Part shown: piece by piece, positions 12,301 through 24,240 of the stretch
How the letters are laid out: each line of letters begins with the position of its first letter
How positions within the stretch are numbered: position 1 is the first letter of the stretch
Assembly (NCBI GenBank): GCA_019915015.1
Contig: JAHBBC010000001.1
Coordinates: 2,604,001-2,668,000, forward strand
Origin: Auriscalpium vulgare
Lineage: Eukaryota; Basidiomycota; Agaricomycetes; Russulales; Auriscalpiaceae
Direction: 5' to 3'
DNA: 64,000 bases
The notes under the pieces: generated by a model
Database searches by the model: none
Told to the model about the DNA's origin: nothing
The model's input: only the letters and a program-made list of their open reading frames with translations
Made by a program: the position numbers and the translations under genes

Positions 12301-14427
12301 TCGTTCCTTGGCAACGTTGCTGGTCTCACCATTGGATTGAAGCATGGATTTCTCAGCGAGGACTGTGTTCGACTTGACGCACGCAACCTCACGTTCGCGA
12401 CAACGTTCAGCAAACATGAACAGAGTGACGCGGAGCGGCCGTTGAACTCGGTCTCTATCGTCATCGACACTGAGATATCTGGGGGAGTCCGTTTTTCTCG
12501 CTTCCAAGACGTTCTGTGTTTCAAGGCCGTTTGGCTGGACCGCATCCCAGTCTTCACGGGAAACACCGCACCTCCTCCCCCTGCTCCCAGAACTCCTGGC
12601 TCCCTGACGCCTGGGGGTATGCCAAGCAGCAAGCAGAACCTAACCACCGCCGTGCTAGTCCGGGTGCGCAAGATGGTTCTCTCGGTCGATCTTGGTCAAT
12701 CCATCAGCTCCGTCACCTTCGACATGCAGCGAGCCGTCCTGCGTAGCAAGCTGCAGGAGTCCTCCACAGAGATGTCGTTGTCGGTTGCAGATCTTCGCAT
12801 CGAAGCAGCGGGTAACGTTTCAGGACATGGCCATATTCCTGACTTCTCGTTCAATACCGTCCGGAGGAAAAACCGCACTCTCTCGGGCCCATCGGAGCTG
12901 AGGATGTTGGATATGTCCTTGACTAGCGGAGCGTTGGATCTCACCTTGGAGTCTGACTATCAGAAGATCCTCCATCTTTGGTCTGTCTTTCAATATATTG
13001 CGTCGTTGCATCTTACTCACGAGCACTACAGGGCCGAGCCTCTGAACGTTCAAGTGATGGACGATTGGTCACAAATGGGGCCAGACATGCCTATTCTAGA
13101 GCGTCTGCTGCGTCTTTGCTTCGACGTTTCCGGGACAGACCTTGTCGCAGTCGTCACCGTGAGCACCCTGCCGAAGCTCGTCTCATACGCGGCGAAATTC
13201 AAAGCGAACCTGGAGATTCAGAAAGAAGGGGCGAGCAGAGAGTCGAAGGCGTTCCGAATCACGCAGGAGCCCAGACCTGACAATCCATTGTCCGCATTCG
13301 CTAACGCCATGCTGCAGTCGGCGCGCTCTCGTCTCAAAAAGGAGGACAACTTCACATACATGGTCGAGCAGCAGGTGACCTTTAGGCTCAATCTCCTGCG
13401 TTTGGCTGTCTTCCCGCGTACGATGAACGACGTCGAGATGGCGCACTTCGTCGCTCGTGACCTTCGCGCCAACCTGGACCGAATTGTGGCAGACGCTGTT
13501 CCCATTACGCGGAAGCTCCAGCTTGCTTTCGCGTCTATGGCGACATCGCGATTAAGCCAGCTGAATGTCCAGGCAACATCGGACACGACCTTCAACGACC
13601 ACAAGCAGTGGTTCGAGACTCTGCGGAAGGACGCATCGCAATCGACGATCTTTGACTTGCCGGCCATGGACATAAACATGGAGAGCGAAACGGACGAGAA
13701 GACGAATATCATCGACTACAGCTTCGTCAGCAAGTTCTCCCGCGAGGAAAGCGCACGGAGTCAGGACGACATCTTCATCACGCTCAACGTGTCGCTCTAT
13801 TCGTGGCTCACTTTGCTTCGGAAGAACCTCGCGAGGGAGATGGACCAGGCTAAAGGCGCCAAGGACTGGCGCTCTGGTATAACCCCAGGCAATGCCTCGT
13901 CGCCCCGAAAAAAATCGAACGTCGATTCGCCTGTGCCCGAGTCTGCCGTGCTCACATCGCCGTCGCTTCGGCCGCGCACACCCACGATCAGCATCGACAC
14001 GCGTGCGGCCTCGCTTGCGATGTCGCCGACGGAGCACAAGAAGTCGCTGTCGATGTCCGGCTCGCCGCCCAACTTAAACGCCCTTGGCCCTGCGTTCGAC
14101 CTCAAAACGACCAAGGCCGCGAAGCCCGTGTCGGGCTCTGCGAGCCCGATAGTGCCTGTGATGTCTCCGCCCAGCACGAAGGCGTCAGAGATCGTGTACC
14201 GGCCGCGGTATCGGCACATCGAGCGGCTGAACATGCGGCAGCTAGGCGAGGCGACGCCGGACGTCATGCATCCGTTCTTCATGAAGAAGGCGGGATTCAA
14301 TTTGGAGGACGCGTTGCCGCAGTATGTGAACGAGTATGCCACGATGCCGATGGAGGAGATGACACGGGCGCTGTTGCGTCTGTATAGCAAACAGCTGAGT
14401 AGTTCAGGGCCGCACCTGTCTGAGTGA
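3358..14427 (+). CDS. CSF1: Csf1, bridge-like lipid transfer protein (BLTP1 family)
   Basis: A giant gene of about 11 kb with roughly 20 short introns; I estimate about 3,200-3,300 residues. It begins with a single hydrophobic anchor (LLLAATILIVIAVLLYLFFW) followed by the family signature GRILFKNFHYHS and LTWRYWLR. The end (KKAGFNLEDALPQYVNEYA, then LLRLYSKQL) is the typical Csf1 C-terminus. Family members (yeast Csf1, fly Tweek, human KIAA1109) form long hydrophobic grooves at membrane contact sites that move phospholipid and support GPI-anchor synthesis and growth in the cold. Two very long exons (about 8.3-11.0 kb and 11.5-14.4 kb) hold most of the groove repeats. A Ser/Pro-rich low-complexity stretch lies at about 13,880-14,200. 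No break was seen in the frame. The ATG at 3358 precedes the anchor directly. Confidence 0.9.
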
Positions 14428-14614
14428 CATTTTGCATCTTCATTACCACCGCATATAGCATATAAATTATTTCATACTATCACTGAAGGACACAGGTTTC
14501 TTGGGATGCAGCATAGATGCACTACGAGTAATAATGCAATAATAGCAGCATGGACATCGCACAACGTCCCATCGAGGTATGTACGTACACAGCCACATAC
14601 GCTCTGAGTATCTT

Positions 14615-15616
14615 TTATTTCCCAGAGCCGCCAACGTTGAATACGCTGAGAAGGGCAAAGCACCCGTATAACAGGCCGACAGGGTATGCAACCAGTAACC
14701 GCTGATCCGACATTCGCAGGACGGCCACGAAGATGCCTGAGGCGGCGTATGTGCACCATGCGATGGACACTGACGAGAAGACGTATCCTACTAATCCGCT
14801 ATGCGACGAACACGTCAGAGTTGCGCAGCACACTTTACACGAAGTAATTGACTCACTCTAATTTGACCAGTACACTCAGTGCGCCGACACCGACCATGGG
14901 TAGTAGACAGTAACCCAGGACAGACACCACGCGGTACGCGTCAATGCCCTTCTCCGACATGACGTTGAGGAGGGTGTATATTGACATGGAGCCTAGCAGG
15001 CCGACGCCGTAGATGTACCCGAATTGGGGCTTCCCTGACTAGCGGGAACGTGTCAGCAGCTAATTAGACAAAACAGCCACCAAGATGAAGTGCAACCGGG
15101 TGTGCATATGGCAGGAATATAACCCAAACTTACGAAGAGTAGGAATGTGGCAAAGCAGAAGCAGAAGAGAAGGGGTCCGGCGAGATCAGCGTCATCCATG
15201 ATGTTCTCGTCGACGCGCCGGAACGGATTCAACACCGTCATGGATTTTGCGCCAATATGTGAAAAGTTGATGCCCAACTCTGCACAAATCGACGCGATTC
15301 AACAAGCCTGTAGTCACAAGCACATGCGGCGATGCGCACCTTCTAGTAATGGAGGCTCTCCCTCAAACCCTCCCGTGCCAAATGCCGTCCACCATCCACC
15401 CGCGGGCTGTATATTTCCACCAAATCCGCCCGTGGCGCCAGGTTGCGCTATGTTTCCCTGGGCACCGACATTGCCCTCGAGGCTGGAGCGCGAGCCAGGG
15501 TAGAACGAGGTCTGGTCGTAGAACTGAAGCGGTGCGTTCTGGGGCGCGGCCGGCTGGTGGTAGTAGGCGTTCTGTGAGGAGGAAGGGGCGTATGATGCTG
15601 AGGTGTCTTGCCACAT
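14615..15616 (-). CDS. YIP1: Yip1 family Rab-interacting membrane protein
   Basis: Four or five exons on the minus strand. The N-terminal cytosolic part is rich in Gln, Ser, Tyr and Gly (YYHQPAAPQNAPLQFYDQTS). It is followed by the conserved family core EPPLLE|ELGINFSHIGAKS and TVLNPFRRVDENIMDDADL, then by hydrophobic spans including LAGPLLFCFCFATFLLF, SVLGYCLLPMVGVGALSVLV and YPVGLLYGCFALLSVF. This is the Yip1 layout: a soluble N-terminus and a five-span Yip1 domain acting in ER-to-Golgi transport with Rab GTPases and Yif1. It is convergent with CSF1; only about 190 bp separates their stops. Confidence 0.85.
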
Positions 15617-15748
15617 GAAAGAGAGGAGAAATGCGGGATGTCGACGTGGAGGTCGTGACTTGGTGATTATTGCTGCTTGAAACGCCTCCGTAAAGCGCCC
15701 GCACGCTTATTGACGCCTGTTTACTCCTGCCTCCTCGTTCGCTCTGCC

Positions 15749-16806
15749 ATGGTACGTCCCTCCGTCCTCCAGGATTCTTCATACTCATAGGCTTGGTGAT
15801 ATTACAGCCTCAGGTAAGGTGCGCCCAGCTTTGCATCTATCAAATTTCCAACTCTCTTTTCAGAACGAATACATCGAGGAGCACATCAAACGCCATGGTC
15901 GGCGGTTAGACTACTTCGAGCGCAAGTGCGTCTTGATAATCCTCTGCACTGTGCACTTCTTCTTACATTCTTCACAGACGGAAACGCGAGGCCCGTGCCG
16001 TCCACCGCTCTTCTGCTGTCGCACAAAAGGCTGTTGGTCTGAAGGCTAAAATACTGCACGCCAAGCGCCATGCCGAGAAGGTGCAGCTCAAGAAAACGCT
16101 CAAGGCCCACGACGAGCGCAATGTGAAGCAGGCAGACAATTCAACTGTACCAGATGGCGCCCTCCCCACTTTCCTGCTTGACCGCGAGGGCCAGAAGGAC
16201 GCGAAGGCGCTCTCCACCGCGATCAAGCAGAAGCGGAAAGACAAGGCCGCGAAATATGCGGTCCCACTGCCCAAGGTCCGCGGCATCGCTGAGGACGAGA
16301 TGTTTAAGGTCATGAAGACGGGGAAGAGCAAGAGCAAGAGCTGGAAGCGGATGGTGACCAAGGCAACATTCGTCGGGGAGGGGTTCACGAGGAAGCCGGT
16401 GAAGATGGAGCGATTCATACGGCCGATGGCCTTGCGGTATAAGAAGGCGAATGTGACACATCGTGCGTCGTGTTCCCCCCGTCCTTTGATTCGCCATCTC
16501 AATCAATTTGTCCCCGTGCAGCGGATCTGAAAGCGACGTTCCAACTTCAAATCCTGGGTGTCAAGAAAAACCCACAATCACCGATGTACACACAGCTCGG
16601 CGTCCTGACCAAGGGCACAGTGATTGAAGTCAATGTCTCAGAGTTGGGCATGGTGACTGCTGGTGGAAAGGTTGTGTTTGGGAAGTACGCCCAGGTCACG
16701 AACAACCCCGAAAATGACGGCTGCATCAATGCCGTGCTCCGTGCGTTTTGCTTTCCTGTCGTCTTCCTATTGCAGCACGCTGAATCAACTCACTTTAGTT
16801 GTATGA
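15749..16806 (+). CDS. NSA2: Nsa2, 60S ribosomal subunit biogenesis factor
   Basis: Six exons (15749-15751, 15808-15813, 15864-15925, 15978-16462, 16522-16740, 16799-16806) sum to exactly 260 codons, the known size of Nsa2 in yeast and human. The protein starts [22 protein letters not shown] and ends NAVLLV, both strongly conserved. Nsa2 is a nucleolar protein of pre-60S particles needed for 27S pre-rRNA processing; the fold resembles eS8. The gene begins with a 3-nt coding start, a 6-nt microexon and an 8-nt terminal coding exon, all supported by the conserved protein ends. It is divergent from YIP1 with 132 bp between the start codons. Confidence 0.93.
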
Positions 16807-17088
16807 CAACCTAGACCTGGGATATACCTTCACGTCACTGTATCTATAAACGTTATGCTAATGATAGGCATTTGCTCGTCGCTGCCACTGGCGGCGGATC
16901 GGTTGCTGCGATCCTCTGCGCACCAATGAGATCGACGAGCGACATACGCTGAAGGATATGTAGCCGTCTTTTCATGTGGGCTGGGTGGGAATCTGCTATG
17001 GTTTGTGTGCCTTTCACAGGCTCGGAGCTCCGCAGATGTCCCGCGCCATTATCAATCGCAGCATGCATACAAAGCTCTGCAAGCTGCC

Positions 17089-19114
17089 ATGCACGCAAGA
17101 GGTCTAGCAGCCTTTGGTTTGGTGGTTGGTGCCTGCATAGTGGAGACGAAAGTCCAACTGCCGTTCTCTATCGACGCGGAGGCGACCCAGGGCCATGACG
17201 TCGACGCTTTCAACTTAGGGCTCGCCGTGGGCTCGCTGCGGAATCTCAGCACGAACGCTTTCACGACGCTGCGACACCCGTTATTCCCCTCCCACAGCGT
17301 CCGCATCAAGCAATCTGACTTCTGCGACACCACTGTCAAGTGCGTCCTCGCACCCGGTTCGCGCAACTGCTTTACTGACTTCGGAACCAGGGCATACACC
17401 GGGTACATCGACTTCGACGCGAAGCACCTCTTTTTCTATTTCTTCGAGAGCAGGCGCGATTCAGAGAAGGATGATGTGATATTTTGGACCAATGGAGGTG
17501 CGTGACTGCCTTCGGCCTTCATGACGATGTCTCAGTGAGCATGGCTAGGGCCTGGCTGTTCGTCCGCGACGGGTTTGTTTATGGAACTGGGCCCTTGTAC
17601 GGTCGCCAATGCCACAGAAGGCACCAAGTACAATCTGTTTTCGTGGAATACGAACGCGAATATATTCTTCGTGGACCAGCCGGTTGGGGTTGGCTTCTCC
17701 TACAAGGAACATGGCACGCTCGTTGTACGCCCAAGCCCCCCACAGGCATATATCCACGCTCACTAGGTTCCGTCAGGACACCACAGAGGAAGCAGCGAAG
17801 GACATTGCTGCCTTCGTTGCTATATTCTTCGAGCACTTCTCGTCATTTAGTGGCCGGCCGCTCCACATGGCAGCAGAATCTTACGGGGTCAGCCCTCTAA
17901 GGATGCCATCCTTCATTCTCTCATTGCTCACAATCGAGAGCAGGGCCGCTATATACCCCTATTCTCAGCTGCTATATATGACCAGAATGCATTCCTCGTT
18001 GCCAATGGCAGAGCACCGATTAACTTAGCGTCTGCTGTCATCGGTGCGTCTGACTCGCTGCAGCATGAACTGTCACTAGCTCACTCACGACGGTGGACAG
18101 GCAACGGGATGTCAGATCCCTTCGAGATCACCTATTCATACTACGACGTGGTGTGCACACCTGCATCGCTCCCTCCCATATTCTCCATCAGGTATTCGCA
18201 TTCTGACCTCCGTCTATCTGGAATACTCATCCTCTCATAGTGAGTGCGTGAGGATGAAGAAAGCTGTCAGTTTGTGTCGTCTCAGACTCACATCCTCGCA
18301 ATGCTCATATAACATCGCTCTAGCTTCCACGCTGCAAGAAGCTGGCGCAGGCAGCTTGTATCGAACAGTATGACGCGATGAACTGCGAGGCAGCGAGGAC
18401 CTTTTGCTTTACGGAGCTTTTCGAGGGGTACCTCACTAAAGGTCACTGCTCTTCCGCGGACTACGTACTTCCAAGAGGTTACGGCGTTGACTACCTCTCC
18501 AGGCCTCAATCCATATGACATGACCAAAACATGTGGGGATGGCGACTGCTACGAGGTGCAGACGTACGCACTCTCCAACTGAGGACGGACGTATGCTGAC
18601 GACGGCTGCAGCGCCATCTCAGAGTATCTCGACCGACCCGACGTGCGCGAAAAGCTTGGCGTCGACGCGTCGATCGGGACGTTCGTCCGATGCTCCGATG
18701 CGATGGGCATGGCCTTTAACCGTGCTGGCGATATCGAGCAAGCTAGCGTCGCGCACGTTGCTGCGCTGCTCGAGCGCGGCATCCCCGTGCTCATATACGC
18801 GGGCACGTACGACTGGATCTGCAACTGGGTCGGCAACGAGCGGTTCACGCTGAACATGCAGTGGAGCGGGCAGGAGGAGTTTGGGCGGCAGGCGCTGAGG
18901 GAATGGCGCGTGGATGGGAAGGTTGCTGGGAAGACGCGCTCGGCAAGGGGGTTGACATTTGCGACTGTCGATGCAGCGGGGCATATGGTGAGTCCATCGT
19001 CGGGGCGGGCGCGTTGCTCAGATTTTTACTGGCGTGCACATGCAGGTTCCGTACGACAAGCCGAAGGAGGCGCTGGCGATGATCAATAGGTGGATTGTGA
19101 AGGAGGGGCTCTGA
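17089..19114 (+). CDS. serine carboxypeptidase, family S10 (carboxypeptidase Y-like)
   Basis: A secreted or vacuolar carboxypeptidase with many introns. The ATG at 17089 gives a short signal peptide ([18 protein letters not shown]). Family motifs appear in order: the substrate-binding [20 protein letters not shown], then [10 protein letters not shown], the serine site AESYGGRYIPLF, the Asp site [11 protein letters not shown] and the His site DAAGHMVPYDKP. All three catalytic residues are present. The residue before Glu in the usual GESYGG is Ala here. Several Cys residues in the middle (about 18,140-18,550) fit the disulfide-rich lid of carboxypeptidase Y. The enzyme removes C-terminal residues from peptides at acid pH. 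The stop is TGA at 19112. Confidence 0.88.
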
Positions 19115-19501
19115 TTGGCTTCTGACTGGAGACGAACATAAATACTGGGTGGTGAATCTGTCTACGCATCTAGATGTTCACCAATTGACATCGACATCGC
19201 GATCGGTCCATTCCTGCTCTGCAACAACCGCCTGCCCAGGCTGCCCTAGAAAGACTGCAGCTCGGACTTGAGCTTGAGTTATCGCTTACAACGTACAAAC
19301 TGACCTCGGACCATTAGGGAAGTATCCGAGTACCTCCCTACACGGCTGTGCGTAGCTGTGTATCCTACGCGAGCGCGAATTCCCGTTGCAAGCCACTGCG
19401 TTGCAACACACTCAGTCAGCACATATACCCCAAAAGACCAGATGACATTAGTATATATACGGCTCTAGTCAAAACAAGTCCATGTCCGCAGCTAACGACC
19501 G
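19115..19501. other. convergent intergenic region
   Basis: About 390 bp between the 3' ends of the carboxypeptidase (+) and the four-span protein (-). There is an AT-rich run GTATATATAC near 19,450. No gene, RNA or repeat is recognised. Confidence 0.4.
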
Positions 19502-20667
19502 CTACCTCAGAGACACCGGCGCCGCGTCCGCATCATGCAGTAGGTCACTTTTAGGAGGCGTAGGTTCGCGCCGCGGAGTCGCCTGTCCCGAGTGCGACGC
19601 GTGCGGCACATTGAACGGCTCGTCGACCTCCTCCCCGAGCCCACGTTGCCCGATCACTTCCACATGCGGCGCACCAAGCTCCCTAACCGGGGCGGGGTCG
19701 TACAGCTGCTCATTGCGCTGCAGGTCGCGTGGGGGGTCGTACAGAGCGCCAGCCTCCTCGTCGTCGCCATGTAGGCTGTACTGCGACGCGCCGCGCGCGT
19801 GGCCCTTGCCTTCAGCGGAGGATGGGGGGTAATAGTACGAGTCGTAGACGACATCGCCGTTCGCGTCCTTGTAGCGCACGAAGCCCGGGATGAGGCTTGC
19901 GTTGGCGTCGGACGTGCCGCGCTCGTGCGCGGGCAGGCGCGCCGTGCGCTTCTCCGTGCGGAGTTGGAAGAAATAGCGCGTGGCGACAATTGCGCCATCT
20001 GATGAGCACGCATCAGTCGGCCATGTGTAGGGGGGGAGGTTGATTGGGGACGTACATAGCTCAAAGACCAGGAGGAGCGATGCAAGCAAAGCGTATAGCC
20101 ACCGGATCACATCGAGCAAGCCATCGCACTGCTTCTGCGCGTCCTTGTCTGTGATGGCGCGATGGCAGGCAGCGACGGAATCGGTGTGAGTCGCGTGGAG
20201 GATCACGTAGAGGAAGTAGCCGGCGACGCCGAGGTTGATGGCAAAATGCACGTAGAGCGCGATGGCGTAGATGGTCACGAAGGTCTGCTTGCGTACGACA
20301 ACACCGATGAAGCTGTGTGTTTGTCAGAAGAGGGTGTAGGAAGGTATCCAGTGGAAAGGGCTCACCCAACTGCGGATATTACGGCGAGCAGGGACTCTAC
20401 GACGCCGGCAGCGATGAAGGAGGTGCGCTCCGTCTGGCTGAGTGTTGGCGTGGCTGTGAGGTTTCACAGTCAATCAAAGTGCTGCAGAACAGTTGGGCGA
20501 GCAAGATAGCGGGCGGACGTACTTGCGACCTCGTACCAGATGATGATGGAAAGGAAGGAGGCGAACACCAGGCCGAGCAGGGACATGATGGTGACACATG
20601 CACGCACGGGGAAACAACAGCAGAACTTGGGCCGCTGAAATATCCAGTAGAGAATGCCGCGCCCCAT
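19502..20667 (-). CDS. four-span membrane protein of unknown function
   Basis: Exons 20667-20523, 20453-20366, 20312-20056 and 19998-19502 join in frame to 328 codons. The last intron is preferred because of its strong donor (GTACGT), although reading through it leaves the frame open. Four hydrophobic spans are seen: VTIMSLLGLVFASFLSIIIW, FIAAGVVESLLAVISAVGF, IYAIALYVHFAINLGVAGYF and WLYALLASLLLVFEL, the last entering VATRYFF. A Cys cluster (FCCCFPVRAC) precedes the first span and could be palmitoylated. The long C-terminal tail is charged and rich in Tyr, Pro and Asp (two YDP motifs). I do not recognise a named family; a tetraspan or MARVEL-like role is only a guess. No partner is suggested by the neighbours. 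Confidence 0.7.
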
Positions 20668-21511
20668 GGTGAGCAGCGGGAGTGTGGCGAGTTGTGAAGG
20701 ACGGACGTGTGAGCCTCAGGCGGGCGTCTGTGGCTCTCTGTGGCTGCGAGGGTAGCCAAGCCAATAATAAGACCCCGGAGGGTCGACCTAAAAGTACACG
20801 GGAGCTGGGGGCAGTGAAGCAGTGAGTCCGGCGCTGCGGGCGCGGGCGCGGGCGCGGCCTGTGCGTGCCCGCCAGACCCGACGGGCGTCCCGAGTCGGCC
20901 GATTCAATCCATTGCTCAGCCTCACTCCGACTCGCTGCTCTCCTCCGCCTCCATGGCTTCAACCTCCTCGGTCTGCATAAAAGGGCAGCGCCACCATCTG
21001 GGGTAAAGGGAAGAGCATTGCAGCATGTCAATGTACTACCATGTAGGCCCATCTTATCAAGTCCAACCTCTAGCGCCGGGACAAATCCGAGTCGTGTCCC
21101 CCGTCCTCTCGCTTTGTTCGAACGCTGCTAGAGTTCCTAGTCCGTACTAAACAGGTATGTTCACGACAGAACTTGCGACGCATAGCGGACCCGACTCGTG
21201 CGGACATCCCGGCGCCGTTGCCTGATCAAATGTCTCACAAGTGTCCCAAGTTTAGTCAAGGTGCCATGCATGCAGACCTATGCAGACGCGTCAAGTCGCC
21301 AATGAATTACTGTCTCGCCGCCCAAGAGACAGGGCCAGCGATGATTTTGAGACCGGACACAGCGTGCCTGCAGGAAGCGATGCGTTCCACTCTCGGCAGG
21401 TTTCAAGCCCTACTGCTGGCTCCGGCACTGGGGCATGGCCGTTGTTTATAACGACCTGGTGGATTCTCAAGAACGTTTACGACCATCTCCAATCTGACCC
21501 CACGCTCCTTC
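20668..21511. promoter_or_regulatory. divergent intergenic region before protease array
   Basis: About 840 bp between the four-span protein (-) and protease copy 1 (+). It includes a GC-only run of GCGGGC units near 20,836 and a TATAAC at about 21,449. The stretch 21,185-21,330 resembles DNA upstream of protease copies 2 and 3, so the triplicated unit probably begins here. Confidence 0.5.
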
Positions 21512-23490
21512 ATGCGGCTCTCATCTCAATCCCTCCTCTTCGCGTCCGTTGCTCGCTTGTCTTTTCATGTATCGGCTCTCGAATTCGGCATCAGTGGGCG
21601 AATTGCGGATTCGTCAATAAGTCTAGCACGCAGGCATCAACACCATACGTCGAATCTTACGAACAACAAAAATGCGTTCTATTTCGCCAACATAACCCTT
21701 GGAGGTCAGAATATCTCTGCCCTCATTGATACTGGCAGGTGAGAGGCCTTGTATCATAGTAATGCGACCTTCTATTGACATCGCATCAAGCTCTGACCTT
21801 TTTGTGACTGATCCTGTCATTCCGAACGCTATTGCTACTGGCGTCAACGTCAGCTTGAACTTTGCCATTGGTGGCACACAAGGTACGTACAGTCCTTGCG
21901 TATGTTGAACATATCACGGAGCATTTTCAATCAAGGTCCAATAAAATTCGCCCCGCTGAGCATCAACGGGTTCGACCTACCCGATCAGGCCTTCGGTAAG
22001 TTCTTTCAGGACTATCTTGGCCAAGCCGCTGATTTTTCGACTCAGTCCAAGCGGATCCTGCCTTTGCCAACGGGCCCGCACCGGCGCTCATCGGCCTGGG
22101 CCCCACGAACGGCTCAGTGATCCACTTTTCGCTGGGACTTTCCTCCGCCGGGGCCCCGCCGCTCGACCGGATTTTCGCGCAGAACATCAGCACACCCAAC
22201 ATTCTCACCATATTCCTCGACCGCTCAGGCGACCCTGATGAGCCGTTTCCTGGTAAGATCAGCATATCGGAGCCGGTGCTCGGGCTTGAAGCTGTCTTGG
22301 ACCAACCGAAGCTCCCTGTCACCCAGAACGCGGTAACGCAGACGACGGAACAGCATTGGCAGGTGCTGGTTGACGAGGATGGAGTCGTTGGACCGGATGG
22401 AAAGCCGGTGGCGGTTACAACTGCCATCACCACAACGAAGAACAAGAAGCAGCTAACTGCCATGTTCGACACAGGCTTCTCGTTTTCGCAGATACAGCCG
22501 TGAGTCCTCATGTGTTGTCGACAAGCTAAGCCAAGGCTGAGGCGTTGTGTACAGTGACATTGCTGCGGCCATCTATGGAAAGATTCCAGGCGCTCGATTT
22601 GACAGCGGCGACAACGTGTGGATTGTCCCTTGTGCAGCGGAGGTCAATTTCACCATCAGCTTTGGTGGTGTGGCCATTCCCATACATCCACTGGACGTTA
22701 CGAACACGAGCACCACGCTGCCTCCTGACCAGTGCTTCGGAGCAGTGTGTACCCTCCTACCACCCATCCAGAGTCACATATAGATTGACTCGTGTTTAGT
22801 TTCAGCCTATCAAGTTCGACGGCGCCCCCATCGACATCATCTTGGGCATGTCGTTCCGTGAGTGTCTAAAACATACCTTCCTAACAGTATAGGGGCTGAC
22901 GGACAAGCGGTGGTCTGCCAGTGCGCAACGCATACATACTGATCAACTACGGGGACTTCGCCGACGGGACGACGAGCAAGCTTGACCCGTACATACAGCT
23001 GCTGCCTACCACGAACATCAGCTCCGCCCACATCGATTTCGTCAACGTGCGACTGAATGGGATCGACACGACCGGTTCGCAAACCCTCCTGCCTACGCCT
23101 GTCAGCAACACGATAGCGCCTCCTTCCGCTACCCCCGACCCCGTCTCCACTACCCCCGACTCCTTCTCCACTCTCCCAGACCCCGTCTCCGAGATCGCGT
23201 CCACAGAGTCGGCCAAAGCGACATCAGGTGCCGTCGCGAGCGACAAATCTCTGCTGGGCGACGTGAGCACGGACCACACCGACGAGTGCTTCTTCCAGCA
23301 GCACAAGACCGCCATCATCGTCACCATGTCATTGGGCGGCGCTCTCTTGCTGCTGCTTATAGCGGGCACACTTTTTGCGGTGTACAAATCGCGTGGGGCC
23401 GGTGCAAAGCCACCCACTGCGTATCGCCCGCTACATGAACCTGCGCCGATGACTGACGTGGAGAAGGTCCACGGCTACAGCGATGAGTAA
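21512..23490 (+). CDS. membrane-anchored pepsin-like aspartic protease, copy 1
   Basis: Seven exons (21512-21738, 21791-21882, 21936-21995, 22046-22499, 22555-22744, 22800-22857, 22922-23490) give 549 codons. A signal peptide (LLFASVARLSFHVSALEF) is followed by the A1 family fold. The first catalytic motif is DTG|SS across intron 1; the second is FDTGFSFSQ, with Phe where most pepsins have Thr or Ser. Conserved downstream blocks are IILGMSFLRNAYILINYGDF. A Ser/Thr/Pro-rich stalk (TPDPVSTTPDSFSTLPDP) leads to one transmembrane helix (AIIVTMSLGGALLLLLIAGTL) and a short cytosolic tail ending HEPAPMTDVEKVHGYSDE. It is probably a cell-surface or endomembrane protease. It is the first of three tandem copies. 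Confidence 0.87.
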
Positions 23491-23764
23491 GTAGGTGGTT
23501 GTTTACCATCATATTTGTGCGGATATATCTGCGGACAATGCAAGCATCTTATAAGCATACCACAAGCGTCCATACCTACTGGCTTAATTTCTCTGTATAT
23601 ACATATCAAACTCGAGCCAAAGGCCGAATCGACATGACCGGAGCTTCAAGCTTCAAGGGTTCTCGTAGTCTCCCTAAGGCAGAGAAGCTAGATTCAACCT
23701 TCGCAAGCTCATGATGACGTTTCTCGGTTTGCTCGGGCAATGCCTAACCTTTGCACTGCAACCG

Positions 23765-24240
23765 TCATCTGGCCATACGGCAACATTATCCCTGTTATTC
23801 CGAAAGTATCGCTGTCGCAGCATCCTCTCACATCTACATGACACCGTATTGAGAGCCGGGCCCCGAGGAGCGTGCCCGCTGAGGACCGCTGGCAGTTGCC
23901 CGACAGCCGCGCATCACATTGGCAGACCTCCTCCTCCCAGGACCTCGGAGCTACGTCAATCTACATACAACGCGCTCGGATCCCTCTCAACATTCGCCTT
24001 TTCCCTGCGCCCGGCCGTCCAACACGTGGCCTTATAGAGTTCAACTATGCACAAGCAAACTAGTGCTCTATGCCGTTGGCCTTTCCAAGTGCCTTTTCTT
24101 CCCGGGTGTCGCGCTTGTGGCTGAACCTAGTATCTAGGGAGGTCTGTTCAGCGCTTGGGTTGGTGTTGGCAGCAATCTAGCGACGTGGGCTTTCGTGGAG
24201 ATTTGGTGGGGATGGCCGCGGCTTGAGAACCGGGTACACA
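23765..24240 (+). pseudogene. decayed ICMT-like methyltransferase, relic 1
   Basis: This stretch aligns by eye along most of its length with the intact ICMT-like gene at 30224-30948. Matching blocks include the region around CTCACATCTACATGACACC, the coding remnant TYNALGSLSTFAFSLRP and the later DNA around 24,090-24,230. The frame is broken by stops and indels: the remnant ends soon after the block that corresponds to LSLRPPGQHAL, and the part that would carry the RHPSY motif is scrambled. It lies directly after protease copy 1, in the same order as the intact pair in unit 3. Borders are approximate. Confidence 0.75.
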
